From contig JALTAS010000010.1 in the NCBI GenBank assembly GCA_027058925.1, positions 1-6,120 on the forward strand: DNA of 6,120 bases, in the 5' to 3' direction. Below the pieces are notes generated by a model. It searched no databases. It saw only the letters and a list, made by a program, of their open reading frames with translations, and was not told the DNA's origin. The position numbers were made by a program, and so were the translations under genes. The stretch comes from Persephonella sp. GTDB lineage: Bacteria; Aquificota; Aquificia; Aquificales; Hydrogenothermaceae. Positions 1 to 6,069 of this stretch are shown piece by piece (position 1 is the stretch's first letter; the number at the start of each line of letters is the position of its first letter).

Positions 1-271
1 CTCCTTCTTCCTGAAGGTAATCCAGTATATTCCAGCCTTCCTCAGCTTTTTTCTTCAGATTTTCAACCTGTGATTGTATATCTGAAAGATCCTGCTTGAA
101 CTGGGATATCTGGATATCTTTTTTCTGGATCTCTTCCTCTAATTTATGAATTTCTGAATCTTTTTCTGTAAGAGCAATTTTTAATTCTTCAATCTGTCTT
201 TCTTTGTTTTCAAGCTCCTCGTTGAGCCTTTCCACAGCTTTATAAAGATCTTTACGACCAAAAAGCCCCAT
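1..271 (-). CDS. Partial coiled-coil protein at the end of the che operon (possibly a soluble chemoreceptor)
   Basis: This is the first 90 codons of a gene that runs off the left edge with no stop in the window. The start is ATG at 271-269, preceded by GGGAGG (minus strand, about 283-278), and it lies 19 bases after the cheY stop. The protein opens MGLFGRKDLYKAVERLNEEL and continues as a charged heptad-like helix to about residue 75 (LNEELENKERQIEEL, KLEEEIQKKDIQI), then reads GWNILDYLQEEG. There is no signal peptide or membrane segment in the visible part, so its N-terminus should be cytoplasmic. Its place in the operon makes a chemotaxis role likely. Soluble chemoreceptors often start with a short basic head followed by a coiled coil, so that is my leading guess, but no receptor signalling domain is visible and another coiled-coil protein is equally possible. 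The gene is secure; its function is not. Confidence 0.75.
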   Translation of the reverse strand, partial: MGLFGRKDLYKAVERLNEELENKERQIEELKIALTEKDSEIHKLEEEIQKKDIQISQFKQDLSDIQSQVENLKKKAEEGWNILDYLQEEG

Positions 272-290
272 TCTTAACCTCCCGTTAGCG

Positions 291-686
291 CTATTTTTTT
301 ATCGCAGAGAATATCTTCTCAATCTTTTCTTTTAAAACTTCTGCTGTAAATGGCTTGACTATGTAATTGTTCACACCTGCTTTTATTGCAAGGAGTACGT
401 TTTCTTTTTTTGCTTCAGCCGTTACCATTAGTACAGGCAGATGTTTCAGATCAGGATCTTTTCTTATTTCCTGAACCAGCTCAAGGCCTGTCATATTCGG
501 CATGTTCCAGTCTGTAATCACAAAATCATAATTGCCTGACTTTAGTTTTTGAAGAGCAACCTTTCCATCTTCTGCCTCATCTATGTTTTTGAAGCCAAGT
601 TGTTCAAGAAGGCCCTTTATAATTCTTCTCATTGTCGCCATATCGTCAACCACAAGTATCTTTATATCTCTATCGGGAAGAGCCAT
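291..686 (-). CDS. cheY: Chemotaxis response regulator CheY
   Basis: A stand-alone receiver domain of 131 residues, the usual CheY length. It would accept phosphate from CheA and, as CheY-P, bind the flagellar switch. All receiver residues are visible: the acid pair D14-D15, phospho-acceptor D59 in [12 protein letters not shown]89 in [13 protein letters not shown]108 and K111 in YIVKPF. The DWNMPNM and TAEAKKEN stretches match E. coli CheY closely, including the Asn after DW (N61) and the Glu (E91) that in E. coli contribute to CheZ-dependent dephosphorylation, which fits the CheZ encoded in the same operon. The ATG follows the cheV stop after one base. Its ribosome binding site (GGAGG, 697-693) lies inside the last codons of cheV, so translation is probably coupled. 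With no output domain, a motor-directed CheY is much more likely than a transcriptional regulator. Confidence 0.97.
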   Translation of the reverse strand: MALPDRDIKILVVDDMATMRRIIKGLLEQLGFKNIDEAEDGKVALQKLKSGNYDFVITDWNMPNMTGLELVQEIRKDPDLKHLPVLMVTAEAKKENVLLAIKAGVNNYIVKPFTAEVLKEKIEKIFSAIKK

Positions 687-687
687 C

Positions 688-1656
688 TTATTCCTCCTTT
701 TTCTTTATTGCATATTTGTGTACAAGCTTAAGTAGGTCGGGTGCATCAAATTTCACAAGATGTGCATCTGCATTAACAAATTTTGCTTTGTCAACTGTTG
801 CTTTATCGCTCAAAGATGTATTTATGATCACAGGAATTTTACTGAATTCTGGATGTTCCTTTATTTTTCTGGTAAATGTAAGACCGTCCATTCCGGGCAT
901 CTCTATGTCAGACACTATAAGCTGTATGTAGTCTGTTATATCTTTTCCTTCCGATACGGCTTTCTGAAGATAGTTGTTGAGTATATCGAGGCCTTCAAGA
1001 CCACTTGAAGCCTCAATGACAGTATGGCCATCCTTTTCCAGTATGCCTTTTATAATTTTTCTGGCAACTGGAGAGTCATCAAGAATGAGAACAGTAAAAT
1101 GACCTTCCCTATCTATCTCTTCAGGCAACTCTTCATCAATTCCGAATATCTTAATCATTCCAAGCTCATCAAGAATTCCCTCAAAATCAAGCAGAAGAAG
1201 TAAATTCCCGTCTTCAATTTCAATCACCCCTACGATTTTCCCTCCTAATCTTTCTTCTATACTTGGGGGAGGCTTCTTTATATCAGCCCATCTGATCCTT
1301 CTTATCCTTTTTGCTTCATGAACTATAACCCCAACTATCTCCCTGAGAAACTCCATAACGATAACATACTTTCCTGCACCTTCAGGCTCTCTTATTTTCA
1401 TCCATTTTGCCAGGTTTACTATAGGAACTATCTCTCCTCTGATCTTTGCAATACCTTCCACTTCAGGTGGAGATCCTGGAGATTTTACTATGTTTTCAGG
1501 CCTTCTTGTGACCTCTCTAACTTTAGCAACATTAACTCCCAATATCCATTCATATATCTCATTGTTGTCAAGTAGTTCATGCATCCTGAAATCTATTATC
1601 TCAAGCTCATTTGCTCCTGTTTCCAGTATTTTTGGAAGATAATCCTTTTTAGCCAT
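688..1656 (-). CDS. cheV: Chemotaxis coupling protein CheV (CheW domain fused to receiver)
   Basis: A 322-residue cytoplasmic fusion of about the usual CheV length. Residues about 15-170 form a CheW-like domain, with the fingerprint [20 protein letters not shown] near 67-86. Residues about 187-318 form a receiver with acid pair D193-D194 (ILDDSP), phospho-acceptor D250 ([11 protein letters not shown]), T280 and K302 (LVKFDAP). CheV proteins help couple receptors to CheA, and their receiver is phosphorylated by CheA, giving adaptation or a phosphate sink; here every residue needed for that is kept. The ATG at 1656 is preceded by TGGAGGAAC and lies 13 bases after the cheW stop; the stop is one base before cheY. 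A short acidic linker ([13 protein letters not shown]) joins the domains. The order CheW then receiver separates it from CheY-like and CheA-receiver fusions. Confidence 0.95.
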   Translation of the reverse strand: MAKKDYLPKILETGANELEIIDFRMHELLDNNEIYEWILGVNVAKVREVTRRPENIVKSPGSPPEVEGIAKIRGEIVPIVNLAKWMKIREPEGAGKYVIVMEFLREIVGVIVHEAKRIRRIRWADIKKPPPSIEERLGGKIVGVIEIEDGNLLLLLDFEGILDELGMIKIFGIDEELPEEIDREGHFTVLILDDSPVARKIIKGILEKDGHTVIEASSGLEGLDILNNYLQKAVSEGKDITDYIQLIVSDIEMPGMDGLTFTRKIKEHPEFSKIPVIINTSLSDKATVDKAKFVNADAHLVKFDAPDLLKLVHKYAIKKKEE

Positions 1657-1669
1657 TTAGTTCCTCCAT

Positions 1670-2164
1670 TCATAAATTCTCTGACCTGAATATTTTTTTT
1701 ATGTTAAGTAGTGTTAAAAGCTCTTTTTTTCCGGAACTGTCCTCTATCATTATCACCCCATCTATAAATTCTGGATCAATACCTATAGAGTTCATTGGAG
1801 GAGGCTGAATCTCCTCAGGATTTATGTTTATGGCTCCTTCAACCCTATCAACAGTAATCCCGATATGCCCCAGATCTGTCTCAACAACAACTATCATGGG
1901 ATGCTCAAGATTATCTTTTCCCTTAAGGTTAAACTTCTTTTTCAGGCTGACCACAGGAATTATGTTTCCTCTCAAATTCATAACCCCTAATATGTAATCT
2001 TTTGTTTTTGGAACAGGAGTGATATCCATATCTTTTGTTATTTTAATAACATCTTTAATGTTTACCCCTATAAGCTCATCATTAAGATAAAACGTTATGA
2101 GCCTTTCTTCTGTTGAGACCTCCTTTTTTATCTCTCTAAGCCCCAAAACCTCAATCTCTGACAT
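1670..2164 (-). CDS. cheW: Chemotaxis coupling protein CheW
   Basis: A single CheW domain of 164 residues, about the family's normal length, that bridges chemoreceptors and the P5 domain of CheA in the cytoplasmic array. Seen: an N-terminal leader of about 20 residues, then the fold opening LITFYLNDELIGVNIKDV, the family signature ILGVMNLRGNIIPVVSLKKK, and later PMIVVVETDLGHIGITVDRV and the PPPMNSIGIDPEFIDGV turn. The ATG at 2164-2162 overlaps the last base of the cheA stop (TGATG), a typical translational-coupling junction. A GTG one codon upstream (2167) would also be in frame, but the AGGGG at about 2176-2172 sits 7 bases from the ATG and only 4 from the GTG, so I prefer the ATG. The gene is followed 13 bases later by cheV, giving the operon two CheW-type couplers. 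Confidence 0.95.
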   Translation of the reverse strand: MSEIEVLGLREIKKEVSTEERLITFYLNDELIGVNIKDVIKITKDMDITPVPKTKDYILGVMNLRGNIIPVVSLKKKFNLKGKDNLEHPMIVVVETDLGHIGITVDRVEGAININPEEIQPPPMNSIGIDPEFIDGVIMIEDSSGKKELLTLLNIKKIFRSENL

Positions 2165-4125
2165 CACAGCACCCCTACAAGTTGTGATTTTTTATCATTT
2201 ATCAATGAGTTAGTATCAACAATCAGAACAACCTTGCCGTCCCCTGTTATTGTGGCACCGGCAATACCCTGGACATTTTCAAGTAGCTTTCCAAGAGGTT
2301 TAATAACAATCTCTTCCTCTCCAAAAAGCTCTTCGACGCTTATTGCTATGTTTTTTTCTCCAACTCTAACTATCACAATAAACTGCTTTTCTTTCTTGTC
2401 AGTCATATCAAAAAGCTCATTCAGACTGAAAAGAAGATAAACCTCATCTCTGAGCATAAATGATTTAAACTGGCCTATATTTTTTACTTTATCAGGTTCG
2501 TACCTTACTATCTCAACCACAGAGTACAGAGGTATTGCGAAGATTCTACTATTTGCACCAACCATTAATGTTCTGATGATTGCAACTGTGAGAGGAAGTT
2601 TCATTATGAATTTTGTTCCCTCTCCAAGCTCGCTCTCAACCTCTATTGTTCCCCTTAATGAGTGTATTGTAGAGGCAACAACATCCATACCAACTCCCCT
2701 TCCGGATACATCACTCACCTGCTCCGCTGTTGAAAAACCAGGCATAAACAGAAGCTCAAAGGCTTCCTTGTCGCTGATATTTTCAGCCTGTTCAGGTGTT
2801 ATCAGACCTTTTTCAACAGCCTTTTTCTTAACCTTTTCAACATCTATTCCTTTCCCGTCATCCTCTATCGCTATGATTATTCTGTCTCCTTCCTGATATG
2901 CAGAAAGTTTAACCGTACCGATCTCAGGTTTTCCTGCTTTTATCCTTTCTTCAGGAGATTCTATCCCGTGATCAATAGCATTTCTGACAAGATGGATCAG
3001 GGGATCCTCTAACTTATCAAGTATTGATCTGTCTATCTCTGTATCTTCACCTTCAAGTACAAGATTTACCTTTTTGTTTAACTTTTTGGCAAGATCTCTC
3101 ACTATACGGGGAAACTTACTGAATACTTTTTTAACAGGCTGCATTCTCAGTTTCATCACAGCATCCTGAAGATCACTAACTGTTCTGCTCATTCCTGTTA
3201 TTGAATCCAGAAGTTCTTCTATCGTTTCTGTGCTTTCACAGGATGTTTCAAGTCCTGAAGCAAGCTTCACTATTCTGTTTCTGTCTAAGACAAGTTCACC
3301 AACAAGATTCATCAGAACCTCAACCCTTTCAACATCAACTCTTATTACTTCCTCTTTCTTTTCTGTTTTTTTTCTTTTAATGAGCTCATTTTTTTTGTTA
3401 GCTCTGGGTTTATCCTCTTTTACGACAGGCTTGCTTCCCTCAACTTCAGGCTGTTGCTCAGGTTCTTCTTTTTTCTGTTTTATAAGATCCTTAACATCCT
3501 TTCCTTCAGATATTATCTTTTCTAACTTTTCTATAACCTCTATTGATGGTCTTTCGTCTGGGGGAAGAAGTATAAGCTCCTCAAGAATCTCTCCAAGATC
3601 CTTTCCAGGGTACTGTCTGATGAGATTTTTTATATCCTCATCAACTCCTTCCAAAAACTGTAAATCCGATTCTTCTTCATTTAAGTTTCCATTATTTACA
3701 ACTTCAGCCTCTAAAATCTCACCGCCTGAAAGGATAGACTCAAGTTTTTCAAGAAGACCTTTTATATCCTCTTCATCTGGTATTTCCTCACTTTCCTTTA
3801 TCATCTGAATTGATTCCTTCAGTTTATCAACACCCTCAAAAATAATATCCATCATCTCTGAGGTTAGCTTAAGCTCGTCATTTCTGAGTTTATTAAAGAT
3901 ATCCTCTATTTTGTGAGCTATCTCCACAACTGATGTTAATCCTAAAAATCCTGCCCCTCCTTTAAGGGTATGCATACCTCTGAATATCTTGTTTAGAAGA
4001 TCCTTATCCTCAGGGTTTTCCTCAAGTTCTATCAGATCCTGATCAAGACCTGACAGTATTTCATCAGCCTCGATCAGAAATTCTTCAAGGATCTCTTTCA
4101 TATCATCCGAAAAATTAAGCCTCAT
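2164..4125 (-). CDS. cheA: Chemotaxis histidine kinase CheA
   Basis: The central cytoplasmic kinase of chemotaxis, 653 residues. P1 (about 1-110) carries the phosphorylated His52 in GMHTLKGGAGFLG. Residues about 115-260 are an acidic, helical, then Lys-rich linker in which I cannot recognise a normal P2 domain. P3 dimerisation starts near 261 (VDVERVEVLMNLVGELVLDR). P4 ATPase has the N box (LVRNAIDHGIE, 379-389), G1 (EDDGKGID, 421-428), SGRGVGMD (474-481) and GEGT (501-504). P5, the CheW-like regulatory domain, runs from about 515 to the end. There is no C-terminal receiver, unlike the CheA-receiver fusions of Campylobacterota. I chose ATG at 4125. An in-frame GTG at 4134 would add three residues, but it lies inside the GGGGTGA ribosome binding site, 8 bases from the ATG. 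The gene follows cheZ after 18 bases and overlaps cheW by one base. Confidence 0.97.
   Translation of the reverse strand: MRLNFSDDMKEILEEFLIEADEILSGLDQDLIELEENPEDKDLLNKIFRGMHTLKGGAGFLGLTSVVEIAHKIEDIFNKLRNDELKLTSEMMDIIFEGVDKLKESIQMIKESEEIPDEEDIKGLLEKLESILSGGEILEAEVVNNGNLNEEESDLQFLEGVDEDIKNLIRQYPGKDLGEILEELILLPPDERPSIEVIEKLEKIISEGKDVKDLIKQKKEEPEQQPEVEGSKPVVKEDKPRANKKNELIKRKKTEKKEEVIRVDVERVEVLMNLVGELVLDRNRIVKLASGLETSCESTETIEELLDSITGMSRTVSDLQDAVMKLRMQPVKKVFSKFPRIVRDLAKKLNKKVNLVLEGEDTEIDRSILDKLEDPLIHLVRNAIDHGIESPEERIKAGKPEIGTVKLSAYQEGDRIIIAIEDDGKGIDVEKVKKKAVEKGLITPEQAENISDKEAFELLFMPGFSTAEQVSDVSGRGVGMDVVASTIHSLRGTIEVESELGEGTKFIMKLPLTVAIIRTLMVGANSRIFAIPLYSVVEIVRYEPDKVKNIGQFKSFMLRDEVYLLFSLNELFDMTDKKEKQFIVIVRVGEKNIAISVEELFGEEEIVIKPLGKLLENVQGIAGATITGDGKVVLIVDTNSLINDKKSQLVGVL
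2171..2176 (-). promoter_or_regulatory. Ribosome binding site of cheW inside the cheA end
   Basis: AGGGGT lies within the last codons of cheA, 6-7 bases before the cheW ATG at 2164. It supports the TGATG start over the GTG at 2167 and suggests that cheW is translated by ribosomes finishing cheA. Confidence 0.55.
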
Positions 4126-4130
4126 TTTAT

Positions 4131-4137
4131 TCACCCC
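4131..4137 (-). promoter_or_regulatory. Ribosome binding site deciding the cheA start
   Basis: GGGGTGA on the minus strand resembles the GGAGGTGA anti-SD complement and lies just upstream of ATAAAATG. Placing cheA at the ATG (4125) gives about 8 bases of spacing, while the upstream in-frame GTG (4134-4132) would be buried within the site itself. Confidence 0.65.
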
Positions 4138-4143
4138 ACAATT

Positions 4144-4656
4144 TTACATTCCAAATTGTTTTAATATGTCATCAACATCTTCCTGGGATACTTCCTTTTT
4201 CCACTCAAGTTCCTCTAATTTTTCTTTCAGTTCTTCTCTCTTTTCATCTGATTTCTCTTCTCTGATTCCAAAAAGAAGAAGGATCTTTAGTATTTCTTTT
4301 TCAAGATCGGTCATAAAGTTAGATATTTTTAGAAGTCTCTGGGATAAAATATCCTGAAACTCAAGGAGGGTAAGTGATTCTGTCAGCAGTTTTATTCCCT
4401 TTTCAAGATCATTTTTTAACTTTTGGTGATCTGTTGGTGTAATCTGTTCCATAACATTTTTTAGTATCTTTGTGGTTTCCATTATGTTATCAATAAGTTT
4501 TTTTGTGGCTTCCTCACTCTCTTTTATAGCCAGTTCAATATGCTTATTTACGCTCTTTAATCCTTCTCTTTTGTTTCCTAAGGATTCTATATCATTTTTG
4601 TAACTTTCAATTATATCAAGGAGTTTTTTTACCTCCTGAAGCAGACCTTCAGTCAT
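4144..4656 (-). CDS. cheZ: CheY-P phosphatase CheZ (short form)
   Basis: A mostly helical 170-residue protein that should speed dephosphorylation of CheY-P. Two signatures support this. Near the middle, LLEFQDILSQRLLKI places Asp102 and Gln106 four residues apart on a helix, as in E. coli CheZ (Asp143, Gln147, where the Gln is catalytic). The last residues, SQEDVDDILKQFGM, match the amphipathic CheY-binding tail of CheZ proteins, joined by a charged linker (about 132-155). E. coli CheZ is 214 residues, so this one is shorter, chiefly before the active site, and its four-helix bundle would be smaller. The ATG at 4656 has a strong AGGAGGT (4667-4661), and this is the first gene of the operon, facing the 210-base divergent gap. 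The CheY encoded downstream keeps matching contact residues. The identification rests on these motifs, not on overall similarity. Confidence 0.9.
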   Translation of the reverse strand: MTEGLLQEVKKLLDIIESYKNDIESLGNKREGLKSVNKHIELAIKESEEATKKLIDNIMETTKILKNVMEQITPTDHQKLKNDLEKGIKLLTESLTLLEFQDILSQRLLKISNFMTDLEKEILKILLLFGIREEKSDEKREELKEKLEELEWKKEVSQEDVDDILKQFGM

Positions 4657-4660
4657 ATTT

Positions 4661-4667
4661 ACCTCCT
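4661..4667 (-). promoter_or_regulatory. Strong ribosome binding site of cheZ
   Basis: AGGAGGT on the minus strand, with 4 bases (AAAT counted after the T) before the cheZ ATG, is the best Shine-Dalgarno match in the window and fits its role as first gene of the operon. Confidence 0.75.
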
Positions 4668-4698
4668 GAGATGTTAATAATTTTCATTAATTAGTTTC

Positions 4699-4713
4699 GT
4701 AAAAAATTTTTAC
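4699..4713. repeat. Palindrome in the divergent intergenic region
   Basis: GTAAAAAATTTTTAC has 7-base arms (GTAAAAA / TTTTTAC) around one central A. It lies about where transcription of the che operon would begin if the sigma-28-like candidate is used. It could be an operator, or simply an AT-rich chance palindrome. It is too A/T-only and loop-less to act as a terminator. Confidence 0.4.
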
Positions 4714-4720
4714 AGCTTGA

Positions 4721-4747
4721 AAATCGGAAAAAGATATGCCCTGTTAG
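4721..4747 (-). promoter_or_regulatory. Weak candidate sigma-28-like promoter of the che operon
   Basis: On the minus strand, CTAA (4747-4744) is followed after exactly 15 bases by TCCGATTT (4728-4721). The flagellar sigma-28 consensus is TAAA-N15-GCCGATAA, so the CCGAT core and the spacing match but the -35 half does not match well (2 of 4). Transcription would start near 4713, leaving a leader of roughly 57 bases before cheZ. I saw no better sigma-70 or sigma-54 match on this strand. It could be a chance match. Confidence 0.25.
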
Positions 4748-4753
4748 AAACAG
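4741..4753. repeat. Small inverted repeat CTGTT-aga-AACAG
   Basis: Perfect 5-base arms around a 3-base centre. It covers the -35 half of the sigma-28-like candidate for the che operon, a position where a regulator could act. The arms are short, so chance is a real alternative. Confidence 0.35.
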
Positions 4754-4803
4754 ATTTTTAGATAAAAAGCTCATATTGAGACCCCTGCAGTAAATATTAA
4801 CAT

Positions 4804-4833
4804 CTGACAATTTATATTAAAAAGTAATATAAT
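4804..4833 (+). promoter_or_regulatory. Sigma-70-type promoter of the EAL-HDOD gene
   Basis: CTGACA (4804-4809, one mismatch to TTGACA) is followed after 18 bases by a perfect TATAAT (4828-4833). Transcription should start near 4840, giving a leader of about 27 bases to the ATG at 4867. The region is AT-rich, which raises the chance of a random -10, but the paired hexamers at a workable spacing directly before a gene make this a good call. Confidence 0.7.
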
Positions 4834-4860
4834 TTAATAATATTATCATGCCTGGAAAAA

Positions 4861-4866
4861 AGGAAG
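4861..4866 (+). promoter_or_regulatory. Unusually close ribosome binding site of the EAL-HDOD gene
   Basis: AGGAAG abuts the ATG, leaving just 2 bases between AGGA and the start codon instead of the common 5-9. Since the protein N-terminus fits the family at this ATG, the start is probably right and translation may be weak. Confidence 0.45.
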
Positions 4867-6069
4867 ATGTTCAAAAGTTTTTATCTTGCAAAGCAGGAGA
4901 TTTACGACTCCAGAGGCAATCTATTTGGCATAGAACTTCTTTTTAGAAAAAGACCTGTCCAGTACGCAGAAATTGATAGCGATCTGTATTCAACGGTTTC
5001 TGTTCTTGATGCAGTCGTAAACAACATCGGAGTTGAAAATCTGCTACCTTCAGGTCTAATTTTTTTGAATGTAGATGATATTTTTTTAGAAAGTGAGATT
5101 TTGGAAGCTTTGATACCTGAAAAAATCGTTTTTGAACTTTTAGAAAATATAAAGCCAACAGAAAAACTGATTAACAGAATAAAAGATTTCAAAAAGATAG
5201 GGTTCAGGTTTTCTATTAATAATTTTAGCTTTGAAAAGCATAAAGATTTTTTGGATCTTTTAGATTATTCAAAGATAGATTTAGTAAATGGAACAGGAGT
5301 GTTATCATCTTTAGAAATTTTGAGGAAAAGAGGTATAGTACCTATAGCCTTCAGAGTTGAAACTGAAAATTTTTATAAAATTGCAAAAAGTTTAGGTTTC
5401 AAACTTTTTCAGGGTTTTTATTTATCAAAACCTTGTTTCGTTTCGGGAGAAAATTTTAAACACAACAAATATGTTATACTCAGAATACTGAATTCTGTTC
5501 TTTCAAAAGAAGAAATATCAAGACTTGAAGAGTACTTTAAAGCAGGTTCAGACATTGCGATAAAATTGATAAAGTTCATTAATTCACCTTTTTTTGGGCT
5601 AAGGAAAAATATTTCATCTGTAAAAAAAGCTATAACTCTTTTAGGTTATGAAAACCTCAGTAAATGGTTGGCGATGTTGCTTTTTTTATCAGAAGATAAA
5701 AAAGGAACCTTCTTTGAAAAAGCAACATTCAGAGGAAAAATGATGGAATACATTGTGGCTGACATTAACCCAGAATTATCAGACAAAGCTTTTCTAACAG
5801 GAATTTTTTCCTTTTTGAATGACCACTTTAAAGATCAGGAAATAATAAAAAATCTTAATCTTGATGAGGAAATAAAGAATGCACTTCTTGGCAGAGATGG
5901 GCTTTTGAAAGATATTCTTGATCTTCTCAGATATGTTGAGCTTGACAGGTTTGAACATGCTGTCAAAATAATGGAAAGATATGATTTATCTCCAACAAAA
6001 TTTATGAGATATGAATTAAAATATTTCCAGTGGTTAAAGAATATAAAAAATGAGCTTGGATTACAGTAA
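4867..6069 (+). CDS. EAL-HDOD (YuxH-type) signalling protein with degenerate EAL domain
   Basis: A cytoplasmic 400-residue protein with the family's usual two-domain layout and length. Residues 1-195 are an EAL-type fold, starting with the typical SFYLAKQEIYDSRGNLFGIE and ending FKLFQGFYLSKP. Residues about 200-390 are an HDOD domain, with IKLIKFINSPFFGLRKNISS and AITLLGYENLSKWLAMLL as hallmark stretches. EAL domains hydrolyse cyclic-di-GMP using metal-bound acids. Here EAL reads ELL (23-25) and the Asp-Asp pair is Asn118-Asn119 (FSINNFSF), while N68, E90, K136 and E165 remain, so hydrolysis is probably lost and a binding or scaffold role is more likely. HDOD domains lack catalytic HD residues and act in regulation. 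The start fits the family N-terminus, though AGGA lies only 2 bases from the ATG. It is divergent from cheZ and visibly more AT-rich in places. The target is unknown. Confidence 0.9.
   Translation: MFKSFYLAKQEIYDSRGNLFGIELLFRKRPVQYAEIDSDLYSTVSVLDAVVNNIGVENLLPSGLIFLNVDDIFLESEILEALIPEKIVFELLENIKPTEKLINRIKDFKKIGFRFSINNFSFEKHKDFLDLLDYSKIDLVNGTGVLSSLEILRKRGIVPIAFRVETENFYKIAKSLGFKLFQGFYLSKPCFVSGENFKHNKYVILRILNSVLSKEEISRLEEYFKAGSDIAIKLIKFINSPFFGLRKNISSVKKAITLLGYENLSKWLAMLLFLSEDKKGTFFEKATFRGKMMEYIVADINPELSDKAFLTGIFSFLNDHFKDQEIIKNLNLDEEIKNALLGRDGLLKDILDLLRYVELDRFEHAVKIMERYDLSPTKFMRYELKYFQWLKNIKNELGLQ

Larger units (their letters stand above)
4657..4866. other. Divergent intergenic region between cheZ and the EAL-HDOD gene
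   Basis: This 210-base AT-rich gap is the only sizeable non-coding stretch. It holds the cheZ ribosome binding site, the weak minus-strand promoter candidate, palindromes at 4699-4713 and 4741-4753, a smaller one at 4770-4780 (CTCA-tat-TGAG), a 10-base AT palindrome at 4837-4846 (ATAATATTAT), and the plus-strand promoter at 4804-4833. No tRNA, riboswitch-like stem set or terminator is apparent. Confidence 0.7.

Noticed and set aside
2164..2167. GTG at 2167 as the cheW start.
   Set aside because: The ATG one codon later has better spacing from AGGGG and makes the usual TGATG junction with the cheA stop; the GTG cannot be fully excluded.
3230..3808. A 192-residue plus-strand frame opposite cheA.
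   Set aside because: It is a Ser/Phe-rich shadow of the Glu/Lys-rich linker of cheA on the other strand, with no domain and no ribosome binding site.
2164..4125. CheA with a fused receiver domain.
   Set aside because: The C-terminus ends within the CheW-like P5 domain and no receiver motifs follow before the stop.
4699..4713. The A/T palindrome as a terminator.
   Set aside because: It has no G+C-rich stem and no usable loop, and it lies between the 5' ends of two divergent genes, where a terminator has no obvious purpose.
4767..4785. Possible sigma-54 promoter on the minus strand (GG ... GC around GGGGTCTCAATATGAGC).
   Set aside because: The GG to GC distance is 11 bases instead of the strict 10, and the rest of the TGGCAC/TTGC consensus is missing.
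4848..4946. A 32-codon frame starting at the ATG just upstream of the EAL-HDOD gene.
   Set aside because: It is out of frame with the gene, has no ribosome binding site, sits almost at the predicted transcript start and overlaps a well-supported coding region.
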